Assembly: GCA_937927235.1 (NCBI GenBank)
Contig: CALBCM010000013.1
Span: 1-64,000, forward strand
DNA: 64,000 bases
Source: an uncultured Johnsonella sp.
Lineage (GTDB): Bacteria > Bacillota > Clostridia > Lachnospirales > Lachnospiraceae
Direction of reading: 5' to 3'
Part shown: positions 53,727-63,232 of the stretch, piece after piece
Layout: each line of letters opens with the position of its first letter
How positions within the stretch are numbered: position 1 is the first letter of the stretch
Made by a program: the position numbers and the translations under genes
The notes under the pieces: generated by a model
Told to the model about the DNA's origin: nothing
Databases searched by the model: none
What the model saw: the letters and a program-made list of their open reading frames with translations, nothing else

Positions 53727-55022
53727 TTACGGCTGCTGTCCATCTGCATTGCTGTCCTCGAAATTATAGTCCGAATCGGGGTCCGGCTCAATTCTCTCAC
53801 TGTCTTCGCCGACATACTCCAATTCAGCAGCAAAGCCCTCCTCAGCCGCTTCATTAATATTTTCCTGAGCAGAAGCCTCTTCAGCTTCATCCGAGCCTAC
53901 AGCCTCCAATTTATCGGCAGACTTTTTAGAGCTTTTTCTGCTCTTGGATTTATCCTGTGATTTCGCTGCTGCAGCTTCCTTGCCGGCACTTTCTGATAAA
54001 TTACCGCTTTCATCAGCTTCCGTCAGCAGCTTAAGGTTATTAATCTCCCGGATTTTATTTTCTATTTCAAAACAAACCCTGGGATTTTCTACAAGGTACT
54101 GTTTAGCATTCTCCCTGCCCTGTCCTATCTTAATTCCGTTATAGGAATACCAGGCACCGCTTTTATCAACTATTTCAGAATTTACAGCGAGGTCAAGTAT
54201 ATCGCTTTCCTTTGAGATACCCTTTCCGTAGATTATATCAAACACGGCGGTTTTAAAGGGAGGTGCAATCTTATTCTTTATTACCTTCACCTTAGTCTGA
54301 CTGCCTATCTGCTCTCCATTAGCCTTGATAGCCTCTCCCTTTCTTACATCTATCCTGACTGAAGCATAAAATTTAAGCGCCTTTCCTCCGGTAGTAGTTT
54401 CGGGATTGCCGAACATCACACCGATTTTATCTCTGAGCTGATTTATAAAAATTACAGTGCAGTTTCCTTTGCTCATAATGCCGGTAAGCTTTCTAAGCCC
54501 CTGACTCATAAGCCTTGCCTGAAGCCCCATGTGAGAGTCGCCCATTTCGCCGTTGATTTCGGTCTTAGGCACAAGTGCCGCCACCGAGTCGATAATGATT
54601 ATGTCCACTGCTCCCGAGCGCACCATGGTATCGGTAATTTCAAGTGCCTGCTCTCCGTTATCAGGCTGTGAGATATAAAGGTTGTCTATGTCAACTCCTA
54701 TATTTTTTGCATACACCGGGTCAAGTGCATGCTCCGCATCTATAAAGCCTGCTATGCCTCCCCTTTTTTGCACCTCTGCCACCATATGAAGAGCTACTGT
54801 AGTCTTTCCTGAAGACTCCGGTCCGAATATTTCTATTACCCTGCCTTTGGGTATGCCTCCGAGACCAAGTGCAATATCAAGGCTCAAAGAGCCGGTAGGA
54901 ACGGTTTCTATATTCATTGCCGCAGAAGAATCTCCCAGCTTCATTACCGAGCCCTTTCCGTAGGCTTTTTCTATCTGTGCAAGTGCATTGCTTAATGCTT
55001 TTTGTTTTTCTTCTGTATTCAT
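53727..55022 (-). CDS. recA: Recombinase RecA
   Basis: This 431-residue protein is about 80 residues longer than typical RecA. The core has Walker A FGPESSGKTTVALH (about 67-80) and Walker B-type DIIIIDSVAALVPK, and all usual domains through about residue 345. The remainder is an Ala/Lys/Ser-rich stretch followed by an acidic tail (about 375-431). The extended tail may tune DNA binding, which is inference. A promoter and LexA box lie just upstream. Confidence 0.96.
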   Translation of the reverse strand: MNTEEKQKALSNALAQIEKAYGKGSVMKLGDSSAAMNIETVPTGSLSLDIALGLGGIPKGRVIEIFGPESSGKTTVALHMVAEVQKRGGIAGFIDAEHALDPVYAKNIGVDIDNLYISQPDNGEQALEITDTMVRSGAVDIIIIDSVAALVPKTEINGEMGDSHMGLQARLMSQGLRKLTGIMSKGNCTVIFINQLRDKIGVMFGNPETTTGGKALKFYASVRIDVRKGEAIKANGEQIGSQTKVKVIKNKIAPPFKTAVFDIIYGKGISKESDILDLAVNSEIVDKSGAWYSYNGIKIGQGRENAKQYLVENPRVCFEIENKIREINNLKLLTEADESGNLSESAGKEAAAAKSQDKSKSRKSSKKSADKLEAVGSDEAEEASAQENINEAAEEGFAAELEYVGEDSERIEPDPDSDYNFEDSNADGQQP

Positions 55023-55036
55023 CTAGTCCTCCGTAT

Positions 55037-55048
55037 GAACATCTGTTC
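55037..55048. promoter_or_regulatory. LexA (SOS) box upstream of recA
   Basis: GAAC-AGAT-GTTC fits the Firmicute SOS consensus GAAC-N4-GTTC. It lies between the promoter and the start codon, 14 bases upstream of the recA ATG, which is a good place for repression. Confidence 0.85.
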
Positions 55049-55056
55049 TTGTTTAT

Positions 55057-55085
55057 ACTATAATATCAGTTCGGGATTCTGTCAA
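55057..55085 (-). promoter_or_regulatory. Promoter of recA
   Basis: TTGACA (55080-55085) and TATAGT (55057-55062) are separated by 17 bases on the minus strand. The LexA box begins just downstream. Confidence 0.8.
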
Positions 55086-55402
55086 TAAGTATTTTTATCA
55101 TTTTGATAAGCGAGCCGCTCCGACTTGCCAAAGCTAAGGCTTTACCTTAAGCAAGGGGCATAGAATCTGCAAAAATTTATAGATAGGTTTTAATGCCAAG
55201 AATCTTGTTGGATTTATTTTAGCATAAGTTTACGCCTGCGTCCATAAGTAAAAATAGAGGAGGCTCAGGCTTAAGATTTTATTCAGAATTAATTTATAAA
55301 GTATTCATTTCTTTTACTAAAAGGTATGCTATACTTTAGTCAGCATAAAAAGTGCCAAAACTCCTATTTTTATTAAGATGTTTTACTGAAATAAAACGAT
55401 GC
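55086..55402. other. Intergenic, no gene seen
   Basis: This is 317 bases between the recA promoter and the terminator of pyk. No frame or named RNA was found. A lone TATACT-like sequence at about 55327-55342 on the plus strand has no gene behind it. Confidence 0.35.
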
Positions 55403-55435
55403 AAAAACCTCAAGGCGACTACACTTGAGGTTTTT
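55403..55435. terminator. Bidirectional terminator after pyk
   Basis: Twelve-base perfect arms AAAAACCTCAAG and CTTGAGGTTTTT enclose a nine-base loop. On the minus strand, TTTTTG follows, nine bases from the pyk stop. Confidence 0.9.
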
Positions 55436-55444
55436 GTGTTTATA

Positions 55445-56881
55445 TTATTTAACATATTCTATCTGCATTATATTGGTATTAGTGGCAGGTTTTCTTTCAT
55501 GCTTATTTGAGATTACTCCTGCCGTAACTACTACAAGCTCTCCGGAATGCAAATATCCCATCTCTTTAGCCTTTTCCAGTGAGGCAGTGATAAGCTCGTC
55601 AGTGCTTTCAGCTCTCTTGGCTTCAATCGGAACTACTCCCCAGTAAAGCTGCATCTGGCGCACTGCCCTGGCACTTGGAGAAAGCCCTATAACAGTGATG
55701 CTCGGTCTCCATTTTGAAAGCATACGCGTCGTAAAGCCTGTGATTGAAGGTGCCACTATTGCAGCTGCACTGAGTGCATCCGCAGTTGATACCGCTGCAT
55801 AGCTGACCTGATTTGAAATATTCTTGCCGTTAATTGCCGAAATTCTCCTGTTTCTGTAGGCTCTGTGGTCAAGGTGCTTTTCAGTTTCCTGTGCAATCTT
55901 TGCCATCATCTCTACAGCCTCCACCGGGTACTTACCTATAGCGGTTTCTCCCGAAAGCATTACCGCATCGCTTCCATCATAAATCGCATTTGCCACATCT
56001 GTAGCTTCAGCTCTTGTCGGCCTTGGATTTCTTATCATGGAATCAAGCATCTGAGTTGCGGTTATCACTGGCTTACAGGCTATATTACATTTTTTAATAA
56101 TAGTTTTTTGTATAAACGGCACACGCTCAGCCGGTATCTCAACGCCCATATCTCCTCTTGCCACCATAATGCCGTCAGCGGCTTCTATAATTGAATCTAT
56201 ATTTTCGATTCCCTCCTGATTTTCAATCTTTGCTATAATCATCAGACTGGAATTACATTCGTTGGCAAGCTCTCTAATCTGATTTATACAGTCGGCATTC
56301 CTTACAAAGCTTGCTGCCACAAAATCAAAGCCCAGCTTGATTGCAAACCTTATATCCTCCTTATCCTTATCGGTAAGTGCAGGAAGCTTTATCGAAACTC
56401 CCGGAACATTGACTCCCTTTTTTTCGCCAAGCTCTCCTCCGGTAATCACCTTGCAGCTGATTTCACTGCTTGAAACCGACTTGACCTCAAGCTCTATAAT
56501 CCCGTCATCTATAAGTATTCTGTTGCCGGCTGCTACATCGTCTATAAGCCCTGGATAATTGATATAAGCCTTCTTATCATCTCCCTCAATCTCGTTTATA
56601 GTCAGGATAAATTCATTTCCCTCAACCAGATTGATCTTCTCATGATTTTTTAAAACTCCTGTACGTATTTCAGGTCCTTTGGTATCAATTAACGCCGCTA
56701 CATGCCTGCCAGTTTCTTCTCTGACCTCTTTTAAAAGCTCATACCTTGAGCGATGCTCCTCATAATCTCCATGAGAAAAATTAAACCTTGCTATGTCCAT
56801 GCCTGCAAGAGTCATTTTCTTAAGGCAGGCTTTATCACTTGTATTTGGACCCATGGTGCATATAATTTTTGTTTTTTTCAT
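55445..56881 (-). CDS. pyk: Pyruvate kinase
   Basis: This 478-residue enzyme makes pyruvate and ATP from phosphoenolpyruvate. The N terminus KKTKIICTMGPNTSD and the catalytic KIENQEG near residue 216 are typical. The substrate motif MVARGDMGVEIP and DVANAIYDGSDAVMLSGETA are also present. The C-terminal domain is normal, without the extra PEP-utiliser domain found in many Bacilli. It stands as a single gene. Confidence 0.96.
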   Translation of the reverse strand: MKKTKIICTMGPNTSDKACLKKMTLAGMDIARFNFSHGDYEEHRSRYELLKEVREETGRHVAALIDTKGPEIRTGVLKNHEKINLVEGNEFILTINEIEGDDKKAYINYPGLIDDVAAGNRILIDDGIIELEVKSVSSSEISCKVITGGELGEKKGVNVPGVSIKLPALTDKDKEDIRFAIKLGFDFVAASFVRNADCINQIRELANECNSSLMIIAKIENQEGIENIDSIIEAADGIMVARGDMGVEIPAERVPFIQKTIIKKCNIACKPVITATQMLDSMIRNPRPTRAEATDVANAIYDGSDAVMLSGETAIGKYPVEAVEMMAKIAQETEKHLDHRAYRNRRISAINGKNISNQVSYAAVSTADALSAAAIVAPSITGFTTRMLSKWRPSITVIGLSPSARAVRQMQLYWGVVPIEAKRAESTDELITASLEKAKEMGYLHSGELVVVTAGVISNKHERKPATNTNIMQIEYVK

Positions 56882-56929
56882 AATATCAATACCTTTACTA
56901 TAATCATAATCTGACTCTGATTCAGCAAA

Positions 56930-56971
56930 TCCCCCGCCCCTGCTTAAGGCTTTAAGCCCTTCAAACGGGGG
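56930..56971. repeat. CCCCCG hairpin between tal and pyk
   Basis: CCCCCG (56930-56935) and CGGGGG (56966-56971) flank an inner GCTTAAGGCTTTAAG-type pairing. It lies in the leader of pyk, between the tal and pyk genes. The outer and inner motifs match the prdC leader hairpin at 23698-23733. Confidence 0.55.
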
Positions 56972-56987
56972 AGTTTACATTTATATA

Positions 56988-57641
56988 TTATTCTCCGAAT
57001 ACCGCTTTATAATCCTTCTGAAATTTTTCAATTCCCTGCTCTGTAAGAGGGTGATTTACCATTTGAAAGAGAACTGAGGCGGGAACCGTAGCTATATCGG
57101 CTCCAACCTTGGCACAATCAATCACATGTACAGGATTTCTTATGCTTGCCGCTATTATCTCGCATTCTATCCCGTGAATTGCAAATATCTCAACTATCGC
57201 CTTGATCAAATCAATTCCCGGAGTTGATATATCATCCAGTCTTCCAAGGAAAGGAGATACGTAGTCCGCTCCCGCTCTTGCTGCAAGAAGTGCCTGTGCC
57301 GCCGTAAACACCAGTGTAACATTGCAGCTTATTCCCTCGCTGCTTAAAGCCTTAACTGCCTTAAGTCCCTCGGCAGTCATCGGGATTTTAATTACCATAT
57401 TTGGGTGTATCCTGGCTATCTCTCTGCCCTCAACAATCATGCCTTCTGCATCCACGGTAGTTGCTTTGACCTCGCCGCTGATCGGTCCGTCAACTATATC
57501 GGCAATTTCCTTAATTACCTTATTAAAATCTCTGCCCTCCTTTGCTATAAGAGAGGGGTTGGTGGTCACTCCGCAGATAACTCCCATATCATTCGCCTTT
57601 TTAATGTCATCTACATTTGCAGTATCAATAAAAAATTTCAT
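56988..57641 (-). CDS. tal: Transaldolase (fructose-6-phosphate aldolase-like)
   Basis: This 217-residue TIM-barrel enzyme belongs to the small TalC/Fsa group. The N terminus MKFFIDTANVDDIKKAND and the Schiff-base lysine in MVIKIPMTAEG (near residue 85) are clear. It likely links the non-oxidative pentose phosphate pathway to glycolysis; separating transaldolase from aldolase activity by sequence alone is not safe. It sits downstream of the rhomboid-like gene and upstream of pyk. Confidence 0.9.
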   Translation of the reverse strand: MKFFIDTANVDDIKKANDMGVICGVTTNPSLIAKEGRDFNKVIKEIADIVDGPISGEVKATTVDAEGMIVEGREIARIHPNMVIKIPMTAEGLKAVKALSSEGISCNVTLVFTAAQALLAARAGADYVSPFLGRLDDISTPGIDLIKAIVEIFAIHGIECEIIAASIRNPVHVIDCAKVGADIATVPASVLFQMVNHPLTEQGIEKFQKDYKAVFGE

Positions 57642-57692
57642 AGCTGATTGTTCTCCTTATTCTAAGCTTTTAAAAGCCTTTTATTAGTTTAA

Positions 57693-58538
57693 TTATTTTA
57701 TATGTATATGTGTATATAAATGCTCCTGACAGTATTCATAATTACCGTTGCATTTTGAGCAGTAACGAAATTCAAGCTCCTCACCATCTCTTTCAGTCCT
57801 GCCGCATACATGACATTTATGCTTGGTAGCAAAGGGGATTATCTTGACAGCGGGCTTTTCCGCATCTCTTTTAAAATCATACCTTCTCTTAATTTCATCC
57901 GGCTTTATCCTTTTCCAGTTTCTGCTTAAAGCAAAAAATACCACTACGTTAAGCAGGCAGAGCAGTATAATAATTCTTTCAAGCATACTTCCCTTCCAAA
58001 AGCCGTAGGCTTCCATAGCTATATAGACTATCGAAAAATATTTAGCCTTGACAGGAAGCACAAAATACAGCAAAAATACACTGTCCGGGTCTAAAAGCGT
58101 GTATGCCAGAAATATAGACATATTCAGATGCATCGGCGTAACATAATATATCCCGCCTATGTATCCAAATCTGCTTCCAATATAGGCATACACTATAAAG
58201 GCAGCCAAAATATGCGCAAGAATCCCTGAAAATATAAAGAGGTTGTACCTGAAGCTGCCCCATTTATTTTCCAGTGCCGTACCGAGTACATAGTAAAGAT
58301 AGGTCATTACAAATGAAAAAAGCACATCTCCCGCAGCAGGGTACATCAGCCAAGTAATTATACGCCAGACCTGTCCCTGAAGTATAAGATGAGGGTCAAG
58401 CATCAGATAAGTGCTGTACAGGCTTTTATCCAATACATTTATTAATAATCCTACGCTGTAAAGTGCCGTCAGATACAGAGAAAGATTCTTTACAGCATAT
58501 TTTGAAAGCTTGTTTTCTATTTGATTAAAAAATTTCAT
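57693..58538 (-). CDS. Rhomboid-like membrane protein with C-terminal zinc ribbon
   Basis: This 281-residue protein has six hydrophobic segments in a rhomboid-type layout and the WRIITWLMYP motif near residue 59. The usual catalytic GxSG and C-terminal His are not seen, so it is probably an inactive (pseudo)rhomboid. The C-terminal about 40 residues hold CHVCGRTE, CSKCNGNYEYC and HLYTHIH, a likely zinc ribbon. Its function is unknown. It is transcribed with tal, 51 bases apart. The start at 58538 follows CAGGAGGAAA. Confidence 0.75.
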   Translation of the reverse strand: MKFFNQIENKLSKYAVKNLSLYLTALYSVGLLINVLDKSLYSTYLMLDPHLILQGQVWRIITWLMYPAAGDVLFSFVMTYLYYVLGTALENKWGSFRYNLFIFSGILAHILAAFIVYAYIGSRFGYIGGIYYVTPMHLNMSIFLAYTLLDPDSVFLLYFVLPVKAKYFSIVYIAMEAYGFWKGSMLERIIILLCLLNVVVFFALSRNWKRIKPDEIKRRYDFKRDAEKPAVKIIPFATKHKCHVCGRTERDGEELEFRYCSKCNGNYEYCQEHLYTHIHIK

Positions 58539-58666
58539 TTTCCTCCTGACTTGGATTTTTATAATACTTTAAAATTTAGCTTTTATTTACTGCTTTACAA
58601 TTATATCTACCTCAAAGTTTTTTGTCAAATAAACATATAATGACAGTGCTGCTAAATTGTTTTAGA

Positions 58667-58695
58667 TTGCTTTATTTAATTGTATGTGATAGAAT
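58667..58695 (+). promoter_or_regulatory. Promoter of the activase gene
   Basis: TTGCTT (58667-58672) and TAGAAT (58690-58695) are spaced by 17 bases. Confidence 0.6.
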
Positions 58696-58726
58696 CTGCC
58701 TAAGCTTATTTATAAGCTTTTACATT

Positions 58727-58745
58727 GATTTTAATTATTAAAATC
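58727..58745. promoter_or_regulatory. Perfect palindrome downstream of activase promoter
   Basis: GATTTTAAT and ATTAAAATC are perfect nine-base arms around a single T. The palindrome lies about 30 bases after the -10 box and 65 bases before the start codon, so it may be an operator. A hairpin CCTCGGG/CCTGAGG (58758-58779) and the ribosome site follow. Confidence 0.5.
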
Positions 58746-58809
58746 CAATTTACCACCTCGGGAAATTTAACCTGAGGATTTTAATCAGGAGGATTTAAAG
58801 TTTTAATTT

Positions 58810-61800
58810 ATGAGTAATGCTAATAAGAAAATCTACCTGCTCGGTATTGATATAGGCTCCACCACAGTCAAATCTGCAATTATAGATGAGCGAAACAGGC
58901 TTCTTTTTGCAGATTACCGCAGGCATTTTGCAAATATACAGGGAGCCCTGGCAGATATATTAAGTGAAGCAAAAAAAGAGCTTGGTGCCGTAAACATAGT
59001 TCCAATGATAACAGGCTCGGGAGGTCTGAACCTTGCCAAGCATCTGGAGGCAGCCTTTGTGCAGGAGGTGGTTTCAGTTGCCACCGCCTTAAAATACTTT
59101 GCTCCTCAAACTGATGTAGCAATAGAGCTTGGCGGTGAGGATGCAAAAATCATTTACTTTACCGGCGGCATAGACCAGAGAATGAACGGTATCTGTGCAG
59201 GCGGCACAGGCTCCTTTATAGACCAGATGGCAGCACTTTTACAAACTGATGCTTCAGGCTTGAATGAATATGCCAAAGACTATAAAGCCATCTATCCTAT
59301 AGCGGCACGCTGCGGAGTTTTCGCCAAATCCGATATACAGCCTCTGATAAACGAGGGAGCTACCAGACCGGATCTTTCAGCTTCCATCTTTCAGGCAGTT
59401 GTCAACCAGACTATATCGGGTCTTGCCTGCGGAAAGCCTATCAGAGGACATGTAGCCTTTTTAGGCGGTCCCCTGCACTTTTTATCTGAGCTTAGGGCAG
59501 CCTTTATCAGAACCCTTAAGCTCACTGATGAATACATAGTCGCACCTGAAAACTCACATCTTTTTGCCGCTATGGGAGCCGCCATGAACTGCGAAAGGCT
59601 TGAGGCAATTCCGCTTGAAGCCCTGATAGACAAGCTTAGGAACGGAGTTCAGATGGCTCACGAGATAGCGAGAATCGCCCCGCTTTTTGAAAATGAGGAG
59701 GAATATGCAGAATTTATTTTAAGACACAGTGATAATTCAGTGCGTACAGCCTCGCTTGCAGACTATAAGGGAGCTATGTACCTGGGCATTGATGCCGGCT
59801 CCACCACTACCAAGATGGCAGTCATAGGCGGCGACGGCAGTCTTTTATGGAAGTATTATTCAGGCAATAACGGCTCCCCGCTTAAAACCGCAATTTCTGC
59901 AATCTCGGAGCTTAAAAGGCTTATTAATCCTGATTCACGCATAGTCTACTCCTGCTCTACAGGCTATGGAGAAGCACTTTTTAAGTCCGCCTTTATGCTT
60001 GACGAGGGAGAGGTGGAAACCATAGCCCATTACTATGCGGCAGCCTTTTTTGAGCCTAAGGTGGACTGTATCCTCGACATAGGCGGTCAGGATATGAAAT
60101 GCATCCGTATCAAGGATGCCACTGTCGATTCCGTGCAGCTTAACGAAGCCTGCTCGGCAGGCTGCGGCTCCTTTATAGAGACCTTTGCCAAATCCCTGAA
60201 CTACAGTGTAGTTGATTTTGCCAAAGAAGCACTTTTTGCAAAGCATCCGGTCGATTTAGGCACGAGATGTACCGTATTTATGAATTCAAACGTAAAGCAG
60301 GCACAAAAGGAGGGAGCGACCGTAGCGGATATTTCCTCCGGACTTGCTTACTCAGTTATTAAAAATGCTTTATTTAAAGTAATAAAAATCTCAGATGCCA
60401 AAGACCTCGGAGAGCATATAGTGGTCCAGGGCGGTACCTTCTACAATGATGCGGTGCTTCGTGCCTTTGAAAAAATAGCCGGCTCCAAGCCTACCAGACC
60501 GGATATTGCAGGAATAATGGGTGCCTTCGGTGCGGCACTGATAGCAAGGGAGCGCCATGAGGGGAAAAAAAGCACTATGCTTTCACTTGATGAAATAATA
60601 AACCTCTCATTTGAAACCTCTATGAGCAGATGTAAAATCTGTAATAATAACTGCGTACTCACAATCAATAAATTTTCAGGTGAAAGGAAATTTATTTCCG
60701 GAAACCGCTGCGAAAGAGGGCTCGGCAAGGACAAGCCGGCTTCCGACCACCTTACAGTGCCGGATTTATTTGACTATAAATATCACAGGATTTTTGACTA
60801 TCCTGCCTTAAAGCCGGATAAAGCTATCAGAGGCATCATAGGGATTCCGAGAGTTTTAAATATGTATGAGGACTTTCCTTTCTGGGCGGTATTTTTTAAA
60901 GAGCTGGGATTTAAGGTGGTGCTTTCTCCGATGTCAACCAAAAAGCTTTATGAAATGGGCATAGAATCAATCCCGAGTGAATCGGAATGCTACCCGGCAA
61001 AGCTGGTCCACGGTCATATCAGCTGGCTTATAAGAAACGGCATTAAAACCATCTTTTATCCCTGTGTGCCTTATGAGAGAAATGAAACCCCAGATGCCGG
61101 CAATCATTTTAACTGCCCCATAGTTACCTCCTATGCCGAAAATATTAAAAACAATGTCGAAGAAATAGCGGAGCAGGGAGTGCGTTTCCTTAATCCATTT
61201 ATGGCTTTTACCAATGAAGAAATCCTTACCAAACAGCTCGTTAAGGTGATGAAGGCTGATTTCGGAATTGAAGCCAAGCAAGTGAAGCAGGCTGCTCACC
61301 TTGCCTGGCAGGAGCTGCTTCAGGCAAAAACCGATATTGAAAAAAAGGGGGAGGAAACCCTGCAATGGCTGGCTGAGCATAACCGACGCGGCATAGTCCT
61401 CGCCGGCAGGCCTTACCATGTGGACCCTGAGATACATCACGGCATCCCGCAGATGATTACCTCCTTCGGGCTTGCAGTGCTTACTGAGGACAGTGTATCC
61501 CATCTTGTTCCTGTAGAGCGCCCGGTAGTGGTAAGCGACCAGTGGATGTACCATTCACGTCTTTATAAGGCGGCAAGCTTTGTTAAAACCTCAGAAGTGG
61601 TGGACCTTGTGCAGCTCAATTCCTTCGGCTGCGGTCTTGACGCCGTCACTACCGACCAGGTAGCCGATATCCTCACAGGCTCAGGCAAAATCTATACAGT
61701 ACTTAAAATAGACGAGGTAAATAATCTCGGAGCGGCAAGAATCAGGATACGCTCGCTTATAGCCGCCTTAAAGGTCAGAGAAAACAAAAAGTATTTAAGG

Positions 61801-63123
61801 CATATTAAGTCCAGTGCTTATCACCGTCAGGTATTTACCAAGGATATGAAAAAGGACTATACTATTCTTTGCCCTCAAATGTCACCCATACATTTTGATT
61901 TGCTTGAGCCGGCACTTAATGCCTTTGATTATAAGGTCGTGGTACTGCAAAACGACACCCGCTCTGCTATAGACATGGGGCTTAAATATGTAAATAACGA
62001 TGCCTGCTACCCCTCTCTTATAGTAATCGGTCAGATTATGGAGGCTCTGCTTTCAGGCGAGTATGACTTAAACAAAACCGCAGTATTTATGAGCCAAACC
62101 GGAGGAGGCTGCCGGGCGAGCAACTATATAGGCTTTGTGCGCAGAGCGCTGGAGAAAGCCGGTATGCCTCAGATTCCCGTAATCTCCGTCAATGCCAACG
62201 GCATGGAAACCAACCCAGGCTTTCAATTCTCCCTGCCTCTTATCATTAAGGCTATGCAGGCGATTATTTACGGAGATGTGCTGATGAGGGTGCTTTATGC
62301 TACAAGACCTTATGAATACACCCCGGGAGCCGCAAACGAGCTTCATGCAAAATGGCGTGCGGTCTGCACCGAGGCCTTAAGCAAGCGCTCACCGGCATTC
62401 AAAGAATTCAAGCAAAATATTTATGCCATGGTTAATGACTTTGATAATCTTAAAAGAAAAGATATAATCAAGCCTAAGGTAGGAGTGGTCGGTGAGATTT
62501 TAGTTAAATTTTCTCCTCTGGCAAATAACCATATTGTGGACTTACTTGAAAAAGAGGGAGCAGAGGCGGTAATGCCCGACCTTTTGGACTTTTTATTATA
62601 TTGCTTTTATAATAATAATTTCAGAGCGGAAAACCTCGGTGCTTCAAAGAAAACGGCATTTTTCAGCAATATAGGCATACAAATTCTTGAAGGCTTCAGA
62701 AAGGATGCCAGGGCTGCACTTTCAGCCAGCAAGCACTTTATAGCTCCTTCAAGGATTAACCACCTGGCTGATATGGCAAAGGAATTTGTTTCACTTGGAA
62801 ATCAGACCGGAGAGGGCTGGTTCTTAACAGGCGAAATGCTTGAGCTTATAGAAACCGGTACGCCAAACATAGTATGTACCCAGCCTTTCGGCTGTCTTCC
62901 AAACCATATCGTAGGCAAGGGAGTGATAAAGGAGCTTAGAAGCTCGCACCCTGAAGCCAATATCATAGCGGTTGACTATGACCCGGGAGCTTCAGAGGTA
63001 AATCAGTTAAACAGGATTAAGCTGATGCTTGCTACCGCTCAGAAAAATCTTAGAGAAGCCGGCAAGCCGAACACCGGCAAAGCGACTCTTGCTGGTGAGA
63101 GTGAAGCGGTGGTAACCGTCTAG
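58810..63123 (+). CDS. 2-hydroxyacyl-CoA dehydratase-type activase, multidomain
   Basis: This 1437-residue protein fuses two BadF/BadG/BcrA/BcrD-type ATPase domains (about 8-270 with IDIGSTTVKSA, and 323-590 with IDAGSTTTKMA). It continues with a Cys-rich part (about 606-635, CKICNNNCVL), a DUF2229-type region (about 677-900) and a C-terminal half related to the HgdB-like subunit (about 1020-1370). Each ATPase domain carries Cys in CAGGTG or CSAGCG, for a bridging 4Fe-4S cluster. Relatives are HgdC-like activators that drive electrons with ATP. No dehydratase alpha/beta genes are beside it, so the client enzyme is unknown. The start ATG follows AGGAGGATTTAAAG. Confidence 0.9.
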   Translation: MSNANKKIYLLGIDIGSTTVKSAIIDERNRLLFADYRRHFANIQGALADILSEAKKELGAVNIVPMITGSGGLNLAKHLEAAFVQEVVSVATALKYFAPQTDVAIELGGEDAKIIYFTGGIDQRMNGICAGGTGSFIDQMAALLQTDASGLNEYAKDYKAIYPIAARCGVFAKSDIQPLINEGATRPDLSASIFQAVVNQTISGLACGKPIRGHVAFLGGPLHFLSELRAAFIRTLKLTDEYIVAPENSHLFAAMGAAMNCERLEAIPLEALIDKLRNGVQMAHEIARIAPLFENEEEYAEFILRHSDNSVRTASLADYKGAMYLGIDAGSTTTKMAVIGGDGSLLWKYYSGNNGSPLKTAISAISELKRLINPDSRIVYSCSTGYGEALFKSAFMLDEGEVETIAHYYAAAFFEPKVDCILDIGGQDMKCIRIKDATVDSVQLNEACSAGCGSFIETFAKSLNYSVVDFAKEALFAKHPVDLGTRCTVFMNSNVKQAQKEGATVADISSGLAYSVIKNALFKVIKISDAKDLGEHIVVQGGTFYNDAVLRAFEKIAGSKPTRPDIAGIMGAFGAALIARERHEGKKSTMLSLDEIINLSFETSMSRCKICNNNCVLTINKFSGERKFISGNRCERGLGKDKPASDHLTVPDLFDYKYHRIFDYPALKPDKAIRGIIGIPRVLNMYEDFPFWAVFFKELGFKVVLSPMSTKKLYEMGIESIPSESECYPAKLVHGHISWLIRNGIKTIFYPCVPYERNETPDAGNHFNCPIVTSYAENIKNNVEEIAEQGVRFLNPFMAFTNEEILTKQLVKVMKADFGIEAKQVKQAAHLAWQELLQAKTDIEKKGEETLQWLAEHNRRGIVLAGRPYHVDPEIHHGIPQMITSFGLAVLTEDSVSHLVPVERPVVVSDQWMYHSRLYKAASFVKTSEVVDLVQLNSFGCGLDAVTTDQVADILTGSGKIYTVLKIDEVNNLGAARIRIRSLIAALKVRENKKYLRHIKSSAYHRQVFTKDMKKDYTILCPQMSPIHFDLLEPALNAFDYKVVVLQNDTRSAIDMGLKYVNNDACYPSLIVIGQIMEALLSGEYDLNKTAVFMSQTGGGCRASNYIGFVRRALEKAGMPQIPVISVNANGMETNPGFQFSLPLIIKAMQAIIYGDVLMRVLYATRPYEYTPGAANELHAKWRAVCTEALSKRSPAFKEFKQNIYAMVNDFDNLKRKDIIKPKVGVVGEILVKFSPLANNHIVDLLEKEGAEAVMPDLLDFLLYCFYNNNFRAENLGASKKTAFFSNIGIQILEGFRKDARAALSASKHFIAPSRINHLADMAKEFVSLGNQTGEGWFLTGEMLELIETGTPNIVCTQPFGCLPNHIVGKGVIKELRSSHPEANIIAVDYDPGASEVNQLNRIKLMLATAQKNLREAGKPNTGKATLAGESEAVVTV

Positions 63124-63200
63124 GTAAGATTCCGTTCCGGATAAAATAATTATTGGCAAAAAATTAAAAAAAGAAATAAAAAGCAATTAAGCTCCGCCTT

Positions 63201-63229
63201 TTGACTTTGTACACAGGCTGTGCTAATAT
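63201..63229 (+). promoter_or_regulatory. Promoter of ridA
   Basis: TTGACT (63201-63206) and TAATAT (63224-63229) are spaced by 17 bases. A leader of about 125 bases follows. Confidence 0.65.
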
Positions 63230-63232
63230 AGG

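Noticed and set aside
55327..55342. Plus-strand promoter-like sequence upstream of the pyk terminator
   Set aside because: There is no reading frame or RNA on the plus strand behind it, and the -35 match is weak.
58880..59633. Minus-strand frames inside the activase gene
   Set aside because: The plus-strand frame has a full domain structure across the same DNA, so these are shadows.
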